This document shows positions 23,201-33,900 of a stretch of 64,000 nucleotides of DNA, one piece after another. The translations under genes were made by a program, and so were the position numbers. Source of the DNA: Pocillopora verrucosa (taxonomy: Eukaryota; Cnidaria; Anthozoa; Scleractinia; Pocilloporidae). The notes under the pieces were generated by a model. It saw only the letters and a program-made list of their open reading frames with translations, made no database searches and had not been told where the DNA came from. The DNA is taken from NCBI RefSeq assembly GCF_036669915.1, contig NC_089325.1:12853735-12917734 (forward strand), written 5' to 3'. The stretch's first letter is position 1. Every line of letters begins with the position of its first letter.

Positions 23201-26200
23201 CAAGGCCATTTTGGGAAAGGTGAGTTTAAAAAAAAGAAAGAAAAATGTATATCAAGGAATCGCATCCACAACTGGCTGCCATCCAAAAGAAAAAGAAATA
23301 ATCTGTATTTTTATAACCCTTGACATGCCCTTAGACACGAAACAAAAACTATGTTATTGAACATAAATGCCTCTTTAATTTTTCTTAAATCTGTTGTGTC
23401 TCTTCTAGGAGATCCTAACTTCTTTTAAATTGAAAATGCGTTGAAAAGTCAGCCCCTAGAACATTCTAAATTGCAATAATTTGCATGTTTTTTTTTTTTT
23501 GTTGTGAACTATTTATAGCACAGTTCTCGAGTAGATGACAGGATTTAACTTGATATATGTAACAATTCTTAAGTTTCTCATCAAAGAAGGTGTAAAAGTT
23601 GCCTGTTTATGATAAGCATTTTGACCTTTTGACCCCTAAGAGTGACTGGCATCTAATTTCTCCCTAAAATTTCACCCCTGAATCAAACATTCAGGTAATG
23701 AGAATCAAGGAAATGATCACCAACCAGAGAAGCTCTTGATTCATAAACAAATTCTCCTTATCAGCAACATAGGAAACGTGTTAAAAACAGTATGGAGAAT
23801 ATGCATACTGATCTTGGAGTGTAAAGAGTTAACCTGCCACATTCTTATGTAGATACTGCTATGTAAGAGGATCATAGCTAATTTAGAAGTCACAATGAAG
23901 AATTCAGTTGAAAATTGTTTAGGTTAAGAATATTACAGCTTTGATTTGTGATTAATATGTATCCAATTTGAATTTGAATGGAACACAACAGGACTCAAAA
24001 GAGAGATGGTGTATTTGAAGAACCATATGATATTTCCTTTTGAAAGAAATTTGACTCTTATATTTTGTAAACAATGAACAGCCACAGACTGAATACCAGT
24101 AAAAAAAGTAAAACAACATATAATGCTTATGAAAATATAAAAATTTGTAGAACAAGCCATCACCAGTTTTACTGTTTAAGATTTTTGAGAAGTTTGAATC
24201 TTGTATTTTAATACCAATAGATCATAGTGAGGGAAAAATTACCAGGTGAACAAGATTGATTTCTGCACTAGATCAGGTTAAATTTGACAACGATCACATA
24301 CTTTAGTGTCATTTAAAGAAAGATAATTCCGAAGAATGTACCCAGATTGACCTTAAACTAACTTATTTAACATTTTTAGAAGATTGCTATACCTAAATAT
24401 AAGATAGGTTATTTGATACAAGACGTAAAGTATGTTGATATAAAATTATGTAACATAAATGTAGACATTGTGAGAACCTGACTGTGGTGATATCGCTTGT
24501 AAGGCAAGGTAATGAATTAAAAAGCCAAAAAAAATTCAGGCTCTAATGGGATTCAAACCAGTGCCTCAAACCAGTGCCTAAAACCCATGCCTCCTAGATA
24601 CTAGTTCAAAGGCACACATTGGGGGCTAGGTCAATTAACCCTTTAAATCTCAAGATTTCATTAGTAATTCTCTTTACTGTCTGCCTTACAATTCTTGTGA
24701 TGCTAGTTTGGAGAATTTGGAATTGGATCAACCAATAATCCCTTAATTGATATTTTTCTTTATTCTCATTACTTGTCTGCTTGATATCATACTGATAGTG
24801 TATGGAGAAATTCTGTCTTGATCACTTATGGGACTTAAAGAGTTAAAAAATTCTCTTACAAATAAATGAGGAAGTGTTAACACGGAAACTTAATGGTCTG
24901 ATCTGATTGATTAGATCTTTTGACATTCCTTTATGTGCAAAATTTTATTACAAGGTAGTGTCAGAATGCTGAAATAATCAGATTTTTTTGCGAAGCCTTT
25001 CACCTCTAGGGTCTCAATTTAAGATGTCTTCGTAGTGTGCCTTTGGGCTGTGACAATTTGGAAGTAAATCAAACATTATTTCCCACTTTTTATTTTTCTT
25101 TATTGTCATTGCCTTGCTTGTGGAAAATATATTGACATTGAGAGGAGAGGTTATTTTTTTGTCACTCATGCACTCATGGAACTAAAAGTTCCAATGAAAA
25201 TGCAAATTAATAGAACTGATTTCTAAGACTGATAACAGTTGGAGCAATTCAAATGCTGGTGTCTGAAGTTGGAAGTTAATTGTACCATTTGTGTTGTTTC
25301 ATCCTCAGAAAAATCCTTTGAAGGTATTGTGCCACACAAGCAGAAGATCAAAGCTGGAGAAGCTCACCTGCGCTTTTATGCCACTTTCTTCTCTCTCACC
25401 AAGAAGGACAGCTATCGTCTCATTGGTCACTGGAAGTTTACAGCGTTACCCAAGTATGGTGCTGTGGAAGCAGGTTTTGCCTTCCAGGCTAGCCAGGAGT
25501 CCCAGTCAGGGGATAAACTTATGACTTACTTCTTTGCCACTCGAGCTGGAAAGGAGATACATTCATTATTTGACAGTGTGTGCAGAGCGGGAGAGGTGGT
25601 TTCAGGTCAAGAATGTCTATCAGGTATGCTGTTAAGCATAAGGCCTGTGTGTATGATAAGCTGAATGATACATGCAATTTGCTTGGTTCCTACTTATGAC
25701 CTATTGGAAGACATACACATAGGCGATGTCACCATGAACAATATTTTGCTTTTTTCTATCATACATAATAAAGAGATTTCCTTGTTGCCATGGCTCTGTA
25801 CAGTAATAGATTATAGAGGATGTCAAAATGTGGTGAGGATATCAGTGACACACTTACCTGCGCTTCATGTGTCACTTTTGTGTTTTTACAGAGCCATGTT
25901 AACAGTAACAAGGGATATATGGTTTTTAGCTGTAAGACACAGTGCTTGTGCTCTAAATGAACAGGGAACTAAATATGAGGGCCCATAAATCGATTTTGGT
26001 TAATATAGATTATTTACCTTGTTGTTTTGGTGTTCTACAGATATCAATTTATGGTACTCAAAGAATTGTCTCCCTTGAAAATGTTTAAGTTCGTGCTTCC
26101 TTGTATTTTGGGGTTTCAGTTAAAGAAACCATCCAATTAGAATTCTGATTTTTTTGCTGTAGAATCAACAACAAAACAGACTTTTACTAAGATTTTCGCG

Positions 26201-28171
26201 TTTGAATTCGCGAAGAACACAATGTTGTTTATTATCTCCAGCAGTTTTTCCATCATGAGAATCAATACAATCCTGATATCTGAAATTACTGTCAAACGAA
26301 CTTGTAGGCCAAAATGTTTAGCTCGGGAAAGTACTCGCTTGATTCTGTTCCTTCAATAAAGTCTTTCCGACAAAAAGAGGTCCGGGCGCAATGTTTCGTT
26401 TTTTGTTACCTCTATTTCAAGACGAGACTCTTTTGAAAGAGCGGGGCATATTTTTGCTAAGTTTGTTCGGGTTGTTTCTGAAAATCGAGAGAATGAAAAT
26501 AAGCTATTTAAAGGTTAAGAAATTCTTTTCTGATTCTCTTTTTCAGACTCAAGTCAGCCTGGCACCAGCGAGGAAGACGACAGGCGACCAGGGTTTCTCA
26601 GGCGCGCCTGGCTTCGAATGAGCGGCAAGCGGTCGCATAAAGGGAAAGCATCCAGACCAAGGAGCATGAGCATGCCATCCTCAAGCCATGGGAAGAAAAG
26701 CAAGGCTGAAAGTACCGAGCAGAGATCTCCAATAGAGGCAGAAAAGTCTTTGGTACGGAGAAATGAGTCTGTACCCTCGAACATAGGAGCCGGTCGAGAT
26801 CACGCCGATAGTTTTAATGAAGTATTTTTGAATGGCGAAAAAAATGCTGCATTCTCTCCCAAAAACCCACCCCCCGGTTACAAGAATATACCCGGGGTGA
26901 CACCCGAGGGATATGAAGTAATGGAACCGGCGGATGACGAGGCCTTGACAGGTAGGAAAAGCAGCGGGGGATCTGGTACCCCGCGCAAGAAATCACAGGG
27001 GAAACGTCAGAGTGGACCGGAAAACGATAAAATTGATGGCGTGGAAGGATACGTCGAAGTAGAAGGAAGAGATGAAGAACTACTTGAAAAAATAAGGACA
27101 AACTCATATGCAAAGGAAAAACGCGGAGACTCTGTCGAGAGAACTTCCCGCGGGTCAGAGGGTGGGAAGAAGAAGTCCTCTGCTTCAGAGAAACGACAAA
27201 GCGATCAAGTTGCAAACATTGTTATTAAAGAAGAGCAGGAGGAAGAGGATGTGAGGAAAAAATCCGAAATTGAAAATCAACGAGCGTCGAAAGGAGGAGG
27301 GCAGTGTCAAATAATTGTCACTCCTTGTAATGAAACCGACGAAGAAAAACTTAAAAATGGAAGAGAAGAGGTGACGAATAATGACGACGTGTTTCTTCCA
27401 GGGGGAACCAAAACTGTACGTGACACAAGTGATAATGCTGATAAAAATCCTGACTACGTGAATGGTGACATTACACTTAACAATGCAAGTGTGAAAGCGG
27501 TCGGAAAACATGTGAATGGAACCTCCGGTAGTGTGTCTACGCGTCGCGGTATGAAGAACCCGCCAAGCCTTTCTCTTCAGCCATCCTCAACTGCTGGCAG
27601 TGCTGAGCACCTTTACGTGAATTCGCCGAAAGTCGTCGATTATGTTAATGTCAAAGGTGCCCGTGCAAGCCCTGGCTTGAGATCCCGCGCGAAAACGGGC
27701 GTAGCAAAGACTGGTACGAGCAGTAAATCAAAATTGAACCCGTACGAAATATATGATGGCAACGATGATTCGATTTACCACAGTGTGGAATCGCTAATGC
27801 CTTCACATCCGGGCTATCGAAATGTCATGAATAACGATCCCTCGCGAAGTCACAGTTTTGAAAACATCGCCGGTCATTCGTACGCAAACGTGTTGGGTGG
27901 GCTTCCCTCCTATAAAACCATGGGGCATATGGATCGAAAGTACGTGAATGTCGTTTCACAGCAGAATCAGGGCAATTTAAACTATATAAAACTGGACGGT
28001 GTAGATTCGTTTCAAGGGGCCAGTCCTTTTCCGAGTACGTCGCCAAAATCGACCAAGCCGTCGAGCGATTATACTTGGATCGACGAGCGAAAAACTAAAC
28101 TTTTGGCGGACACAGCGAAATTGCACTCTGAAAGAAGGCAGGAGAATCTGCCGCGGGTCATGAAGAAATAA
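20234..28171 (+). CDS. DOK/IRS-like docking protein (PH + PTB + phosphotyrosine tail)
   Basis: Five exons: 20,234-20,278; 20,345-20,390; 22,983-23,219; 25,309-25,623; 26,547-28,171. All phases agree, giving 755 residues. Residues 1 to about 108 form a PH-like domain (GRVRYRKGKKWKIRWAVLRR, ending RADWLALLQGHFG). Residues about 110-210 resemble an IRS-type PTB domain (YRLIGHWKFTALPKYG, then YFFATRAGKEIHSLFDSVCR). The large last exon encodes a basic, Ser-rich, disordered tail with seven YxN sites (GYKNI, DYVNG, LYVNS, DYVNV, GYRNV, SYANV, KYVNV), the consensus for GRB2-type SH2 domains. It also has other tyrosine sites (GYEVM, GYVEV, NYIKL). DOK, IRS and FRS2 adaptors act at the membrane beneath receptor tyrosine kinases, and this protein should do the same. 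The start at 20,234 was preferred because it gives a DOK-like N-terminus; ATG 20,114 is an in-frame alternative. The exact orthology (DOK versus IRS) is open. Confidence 0.82.
23624..23832 (+). repeat. MITE family M3, copy 1
   Basis: A unit of about 209 bases beginning CCCCTAAGAGTGACTGGCAT and ending near GTAAAGAGTTAA, with internal TATGGAGAATATGCATACTG. It lies in intron 3 of the docking-protein gene. Same family as 29,034, 50,529, 47,386 and (inverted) 34,379 and 35,264. Confidence 0.8.
24635..24845 (-). repeat. MITE family M2, inverted copy
   Basis: Bounded by TTAACCCTTTAAATCTCA and GGGACTTAAAGAGTTAA. Internal blocks are the reverse complement of the M2 copies at 31,495 and 48,892 (for example TTATTCTCATTACTTGTCTG). 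Confidence 0.7.
25010..25190 (-). repeat. Diverged M2-like fragment
   Basis: Contains TTTCTTTATTGTCATTGCCTTG and ends with GGAACTAAAAGTTCC. Arrangement is like M2 in inverted orientation but heavily diverged; limits are approximate. Confidence 0.4.
25780..25913. repeat. Fold-back element in the docking-protein intron
   Basis: CCTTGTTGCCATGGCTCTGT at 25,780 is answered by ACAGAGCCATG and then AGTAACAAGG ending at 25,913. Arms of about 20-26 bases could form a hairpin. Confidence 0.6.
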
Positions 28172-28490
28172 GTTTGTAAATAGTTCTAGCGAAAAAAAAG
28201 GTTCCAGCTCCCCGCATGGCTTGGAAAAGACGCGGGAAAACGCGCGCGAAAATGTACACGCAATACTTAGGTGGGAAGCGGGACGCACGCGAAAATCGTC
28301 TCTCCCCAAAATCGTTATTCCCCAGGCGGCGGGGGGGTTGGGGGGAATGCCCGTGTCCGTCTGATTGGCTTCCCCACACACAGCGTCCTATGGAAGGTGG
28401 TTAGTAAGCTTGAGATTATTTTTATGTAAACAGACAAAACATTAAATTCTCGAAACTAACATTAGAAACTATGAAGTAAACAATTAGAGA

Positions 28491-28496
28491 AATAAA
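28491..28496 (+). promoter_or_regulatory. Candidate polyadenylation signal of the docking-protein gene
   Basis: AATAAA about 320 bases after the stop codon. Confidence 0.45.
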
Positions 28497-30981
28497 CTCA
28501 TCGGTTTTTACCTAGGAAATTATTATCATCGGATCAATGATTTAGGAATTTTTTTACCTAACAGTTGTGAAAGTTCTTGTTTTCCAGCTCGGAGGTCAAT
28601 CAGCTGTGAAAAAAAACTTATGGGTCACCCAGATGTAGTATTGCTTTATTATGGCCCAGTAACGATTTTTATATGGGTTGTTAATTTCACATTCAATCCC
28701 AGAGCTCCAACAAAGAATGATTGTAACTTTGCATGCATTCAGCTCCTAGGTTACACTGATTGAACATGGGAACATTCTTTTGTAGTAAAAAAAAAAAAAA
28801 AAGAAAGACGAACAACTGAGTTTTATTAAAGATGTTGCAGATTTTGCGATGTGTCTGTTGCCAACTAAAATTCAGTGTGAGGTGCAAGATCAAAACACAA
28901 TCAACCTTACCAGGAATGTACCCCAAATTTTTATTTTTTTTTGGTTGTCCGGCCCCCAACCAATAGCTTACTCCTTCATCCTTGATAATTATTCAGGCCT
29001 AAAAGGGCAGACGGGTTGGGAATTGAGGTTACTTGGACCCCTAAGAGTGACTGGCATCTAACTTCTCCTTACAACATCACCTCTGAATCACACAGTAAGG
29101 TCATGAGAAGAAAGGAAGTGATCACCATTTAAAGAAGCTCTTGATTGTTAAACAAATTCTCCTTATAAGCATCGTTAGAAATGTAAGGAGAACGGTATGG
29201 AGAATATGCAGACTGATGTTAGGATGTAAAGGTAAGGTTACTGTGCACAAAACAAGGTGCCTTCTAGTAGAAAAAAAATCGTCCTTTGCGCGCTACTTAA
29301 ACAGAAACCATGGAAAACTATGTATCACTGTAACGCTAGTAAAGTACAGATCCTGAAAATAACAAATGGTCAAGTTTTGTCCGCTACGCGCAAGTCTTAA
29401 ACACGAAACTGAAGGTTTGCTTTAAAAGAATTGCAAATTGCAATACCACAAACTGGACTATGCCACACGGCAAATAACAGGCTAACAAAGGGCATGAGGT
29501 TTCTTTTCGATATTCGTACTGGTTCCTGAAAAAATCTAGATTGAAGTTGGACGGTAGAGAAAATTTTGCAGAGAGGACAGTTTTTAAAGGAGCATTGAGC
29601 AACTCGTGACATTGAAAGCTTGAGTTATTTTGTACCTTGGTCTGAATGACATTGACTTTAGGACGTTTGAGTAGTTTTGTTCTGGACACGTGCACTAGTC
29701 TTGAGATGGGAAAACCTCGTGAAAAGATTTGGTGTAATTTGGGGTTTCGCTTTCGGTTCTGTCGATAGTTTTAGTCTTATTTGCCTCCAATTGTATGTGG
29801 AATTCAATGAATGGTTTGACTCGAACATCAACTCCCAACAATTAACATAAATTAAATCAACATGTCGTTGCAAAACACGGAAATTGGATCGTCACGCTAA
29901 CTGTCTCTAAGACAAGAAACATTCATACGATGTTTTGGGAAAAGCTGTAGCTCCAAGCCACATCAACGTGAAAAAAAAAACTCTAAAAATACAAATTTAT
30001 TACACCAAAATATAATTACTACAACTAAACTCCACAGTGCATGCAATATTTGTTTCTGTTCTGCCCCCACACTTATTTTTTTTCTCACACCAAAACCAAA
30101 CGATTTGTCAAGTTACATGTTCCACTTTATCTATAGCAAAAAATATTCATCTCACTTACAATTAAAGATTTGACATGAGCTTAAAACTTGACCATCACAA
30201 GGTAAATGTATTTCTCAAAAATACTCAAATAAGTGAGTAAAGTGTAGACTTGGCAGGTAGATGTGATTATGAAGCTTATGAATGGGTATGCTACCACAAT
30301 TCAGACCATCTTAATCAACACAAAACAGTTAACACTGGTACATCTGTGACTAAACCTGGGGGGAAATTATGCAATTTAGGAACAAGTATATCATTGCTGA
30401 ACACAGCAAGCATGGTCTAAGGTGGCCATAAAAAATATCCAACCCGTTCAAACGTGGGAAATACAAATACTAAAGTGTTAACACCAGCATTTCCTTCCAC
30501 TAAGAAATGAAAATACCATTTACCTATCTATAAATTAATTGCGCTGAAAGTAAGCATTATGCAACTTAAGCATGTTTACATGCATGTAAAAATACCCACT
30601 GCAAGTATATATTCATTCTTGCAACATGAGGGTGACAAAAAGGTACTCTTGTCATATTTTCAGTGATAAGTGTTTGCCCCTGAACACTTACACAATATAA
30701 CAGCCTACTGAAAAACCTCCACACTCTTTAGTAAAAAATGCTGAGAAACCTAAATGTTATAAGCACGTCCGCTCCTAATCAGTAACTGTAGGGCTCTGCA
30801 AACAATAATAATCATAATTCTCTATTTCCTGGAAAATAACAATTTCAGAACAATAAAACAGTGACGAAGAAAAGCAAAACTTTTACTTAGAGAGGACAAC
30901 AATTTTACTTCCCAATTAAAATTTGATTTGGGAATGGGGCAAACAATAATCATGCAGAAACTTCCTAGAAATTCCTCTTTG
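28497..30981. other. Intergenic between convergent genes
   Basis: Holds one M3 element (29,034-29,232) and an A-run near 28,788. The rest is AT-rich, with small frames only (for example 29,384-29,873, minus) that show no recognisable family. The right part is probably 3' UTR of the minus-strand RS-rich gene. Confidence 0.4.
29034..29232 (+). repeat. MITE family M3, copy 2
   Basis: Starts ACCCCTAAGAGTGACTGGCA, contains AAGAAGCTCTTGATTGTTAA and TATGGAGAATATGCAGACTG, and ends near GGATGTAAAGGTAAG. Clear relative of the copy at 23,624. Confidence 0.8.
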
Positions 30982-33900
30982 TCATGAGCTAAATTTCTTT
31001 TTCTCTGCTTGGACTTCTTTAGCTCTCTTCAAAATAACTTCATTTCTCTGTTTTATCTGTTGAATACGCACATCCAGTTCTCGTTCCCTGGCAAACTTTT
31101 TTGTTTCCCTTTTTGGAGATCTCTTCTTGTTCAGCTCTTCATTCTGAGTAGCTTTCCTCTCACCTCCTTTCTTCCCTGAAAGTCGAGACCTCAGGTCTGT
31201 AAGAACAAAAAAGTTGTCAACTTTTTGTTTTGCATTAGCACTGCATAAATGATAATGATAAGAGATTGTCAGATTCTCCATCCACAATTTCATACATTAC
31301 CCAGTCAAACACAAGGAGAATTTGACATTGCATAAAATTTCCCCTAAATAATATTCTGAGCACTCTTCATTAATATTCCATTGGAAAGTACAAGTCAAAA
31401 CAACTAAGAATTTTTGATACACCATATTCCTCAAATAAGTCCCTCGGAGCTAATTTAAGAGGAGGGGCCCTTACTGAAGGGGGGGGGGGGCTTATTAACC
31501 CTTTAACTCCCATGAGAGACAAGACAGCGTTTGTCCTTACAATATCAATACAATATCAATACAATATCAACCAGATAAGTGATGAGAATAAAGGAAAATA
31601 TCAATTTGGGGATAATTAGTTGATCCAATACTACATTCTCTGAACTAACATTATAAGAATTGTATGGTTGACAGTAAGGAGAATTACAAATTTGATCTGG
31701 GAGTTGAAGGGCTAAGTAAGCCCCACAACAGGACAACAATTAAGAGAACAGGTAACCCACAAGAAGGAACTCTGTGAGCACATGGAGATAGAAACAAATG
31801 TAAGGGACTTTAACTGAAAAGTTACAGTTCTCTTGTACTGATTCTGCTGAAGAGAAAAAAGGTATAAATAAAGTGGCAATAGGAACAGGTCATGCTGTTT
31901 GGGAAAGTGAAGTGAAGTGAGGAAGGAGGGGGGGGGTTTGCTTATTTGAAAGGGGCACTTGTTCGACTTTGTGGCCTTAGGTGTGGGTGGTTTTAAGAGG
32001 AAGACACCTCCTAAAGAGCAGGCGCTTATTTGAGGACATAAGATACTTGCAATGCTTGGTTGCAGAGGCCTTCCTTGGGTAGGTCCCAACACTAAAGAAA
32101 GCCGACATGTAAATGTACCCACTAACCTTTGGGTTTTACAATTATTGCACCATCCACATCCCTCTGAACTGTATGCTTTGAAGTACTTTTGCTTTCACTG
32201 GCACCATGTTTAATTGTTGATGAAGCTCCTCTAACTTTGGACATTTTTTCAGTGTCACTTTTATCCTGATTTCTCATCTCTTTTCTTGGTGATGTTGACG
32301 AGTGTGTTGTAGTAATTTTATCTTTACTTTTATCTTTCCTTTCCAGATGTTTTTTAACGTCACTTTTCATATTGTCTCTTTTGTCTGATTTTTCTATATT
32401 TGACTCGACTAGTTTCCTAGTTCTTCTGCTCCTTGTTCGTGAGTCTGACCTGGAGTGGGGACGGTGATACCTATTATTTTGGCTGTCTCTAGAAATTCTT
32501 TCATGTTTTCTGTCTCTACTACGACTCCTCTGGCGATGGTTATAATTTTGCCTTCTATGAATTCTATCTGTTGATGGTGAATGCGACCTTCTATGAAGAT
32601 GTCTTTCCCTAAACCTGTTGTGTAAGTGTTGATCTTGCAGTCTGTCACGTGAACGCGAGTGACTGTGGTATGAACGCGATGAAGTACGAGATCTTTCTGG
32701 CGAGTGGGAACGTTTTTTTCTGTCTCTTTCTTTGGAGTTACTTCTCCTTCTCTTGCGGCAATCAGTAGGTATTTTTTTCAATCCTACTCTAGATTTCACA
32801 GTAGGAGGATTCTCCTCCTCTTCTTCAAAATCACTGTCCTCATCCTCAATACTGAGCTGATCAAAGTCCATTTTCTCCTCATTCTTAGTCTCTGATTTCA
32901 ACTCTATCACAAGTGGCTTTGTTTCCATGTCATTACACATCTTGGCCTTGCTTTCATGAATGATAGCTTTCTCACTAAAAGTTGTGGCCTTGTTTTCATG
33001 ATTGGTATCATTCTCACTACAAGCTGTAGCCTTGTTTTCATGAGTGGCATCTTTCGCACTACAAGCTGTGGCCTTGCTTTCAAGACTGATAGCTTTGTTA
33101 CCACTAGTTTTAGCCTTGTTTTCAAGACTGACAGCATTGACTGACACAATTTCATTGCATTTTTGTATCACTTGTTTGCTGTTTAGGTTCTCCTTATCTT
33201 TGTCCTTCGACTTTTCCTTTGGTGGTAAATCTTTACTGTTTTGAAAGTTTGATGAAGTTACAATTCCTTGTTTCTCTCCAGTAAGAGGTTTGGAAGTGCT
33301 TTTCTTTCCTTCTTGTAGACTTGTGACAGTTACATTAATACTTGTTTCACTTTTGGAAATAGCTTGTTTTAGTTTTTTTTTATTAACAGGTGCTACCTTT
33401 GTTTTTATATTTGCTGGAGAAGTATTCACTGTTACAGATTCCACCACAGGGTTATCTCTTTTGCTGCCTTTTTCCTGAGGTACTTGACTCCCATTTGAAT
33501 GATTTCTGTCCACTGTTTTTGTTTTACTCTCAATATGATTGTCCTTCTCTTCTTCACTGTCTGACCGACTGACAATGATGCGTTGCAAGGATAGCAAACT
33601 ATTCTTGTTTATACTTTCACTGACACTTCCGTCAACTTGGTTTAACTTGCTGTTATTATCAACTTCATCATCTACAATTTCCAAATTGACACCAGAGTTC
33701 ACAATGAGTGACTCATTGGCAATAGTAATACTGATGTCATTTGAGATACTGATTTCATTGTCAGAGTCTGCCATTTCATCTTCCAACTGTTCTGAATTAT
33801 TTTCCAAATTATCCTCTGAGTCTCTGTTCATTTCTTCCTCATCTTCACCATCATTTGAGATATTTTCAAACTCATCTTCATCAGTGAGAATATCATGATC

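Noticed and set aside
24530-24620. tRNA-like box B on the minus strand (GGTTTGAATCCC).
   Set aside because: No matching acceptor stem, anticodon arm or box A could be placed. At most a tRNA-derived SINE fragment.
25665-25988. 107-codon plus-strand frame after docking-protein exon 4.
   Set aside because: It spans a fold-back repeat in the intron, has no protein family, and the exon 4 donor at 25,624 splices cleanly to 26,547.
27185-27511. 108-codon minus-strand frame under the docking-protein exon.
   Set aside because: Antisense shadow of the long coding exon; composition is that of reversed codons with no domain.
33539-33898. 119-codon plus-strand Ser-rich frame.
   Set aside because: It is the complement of the acidic Asp/Glu codons of the RS-rich protein on the minus strand.
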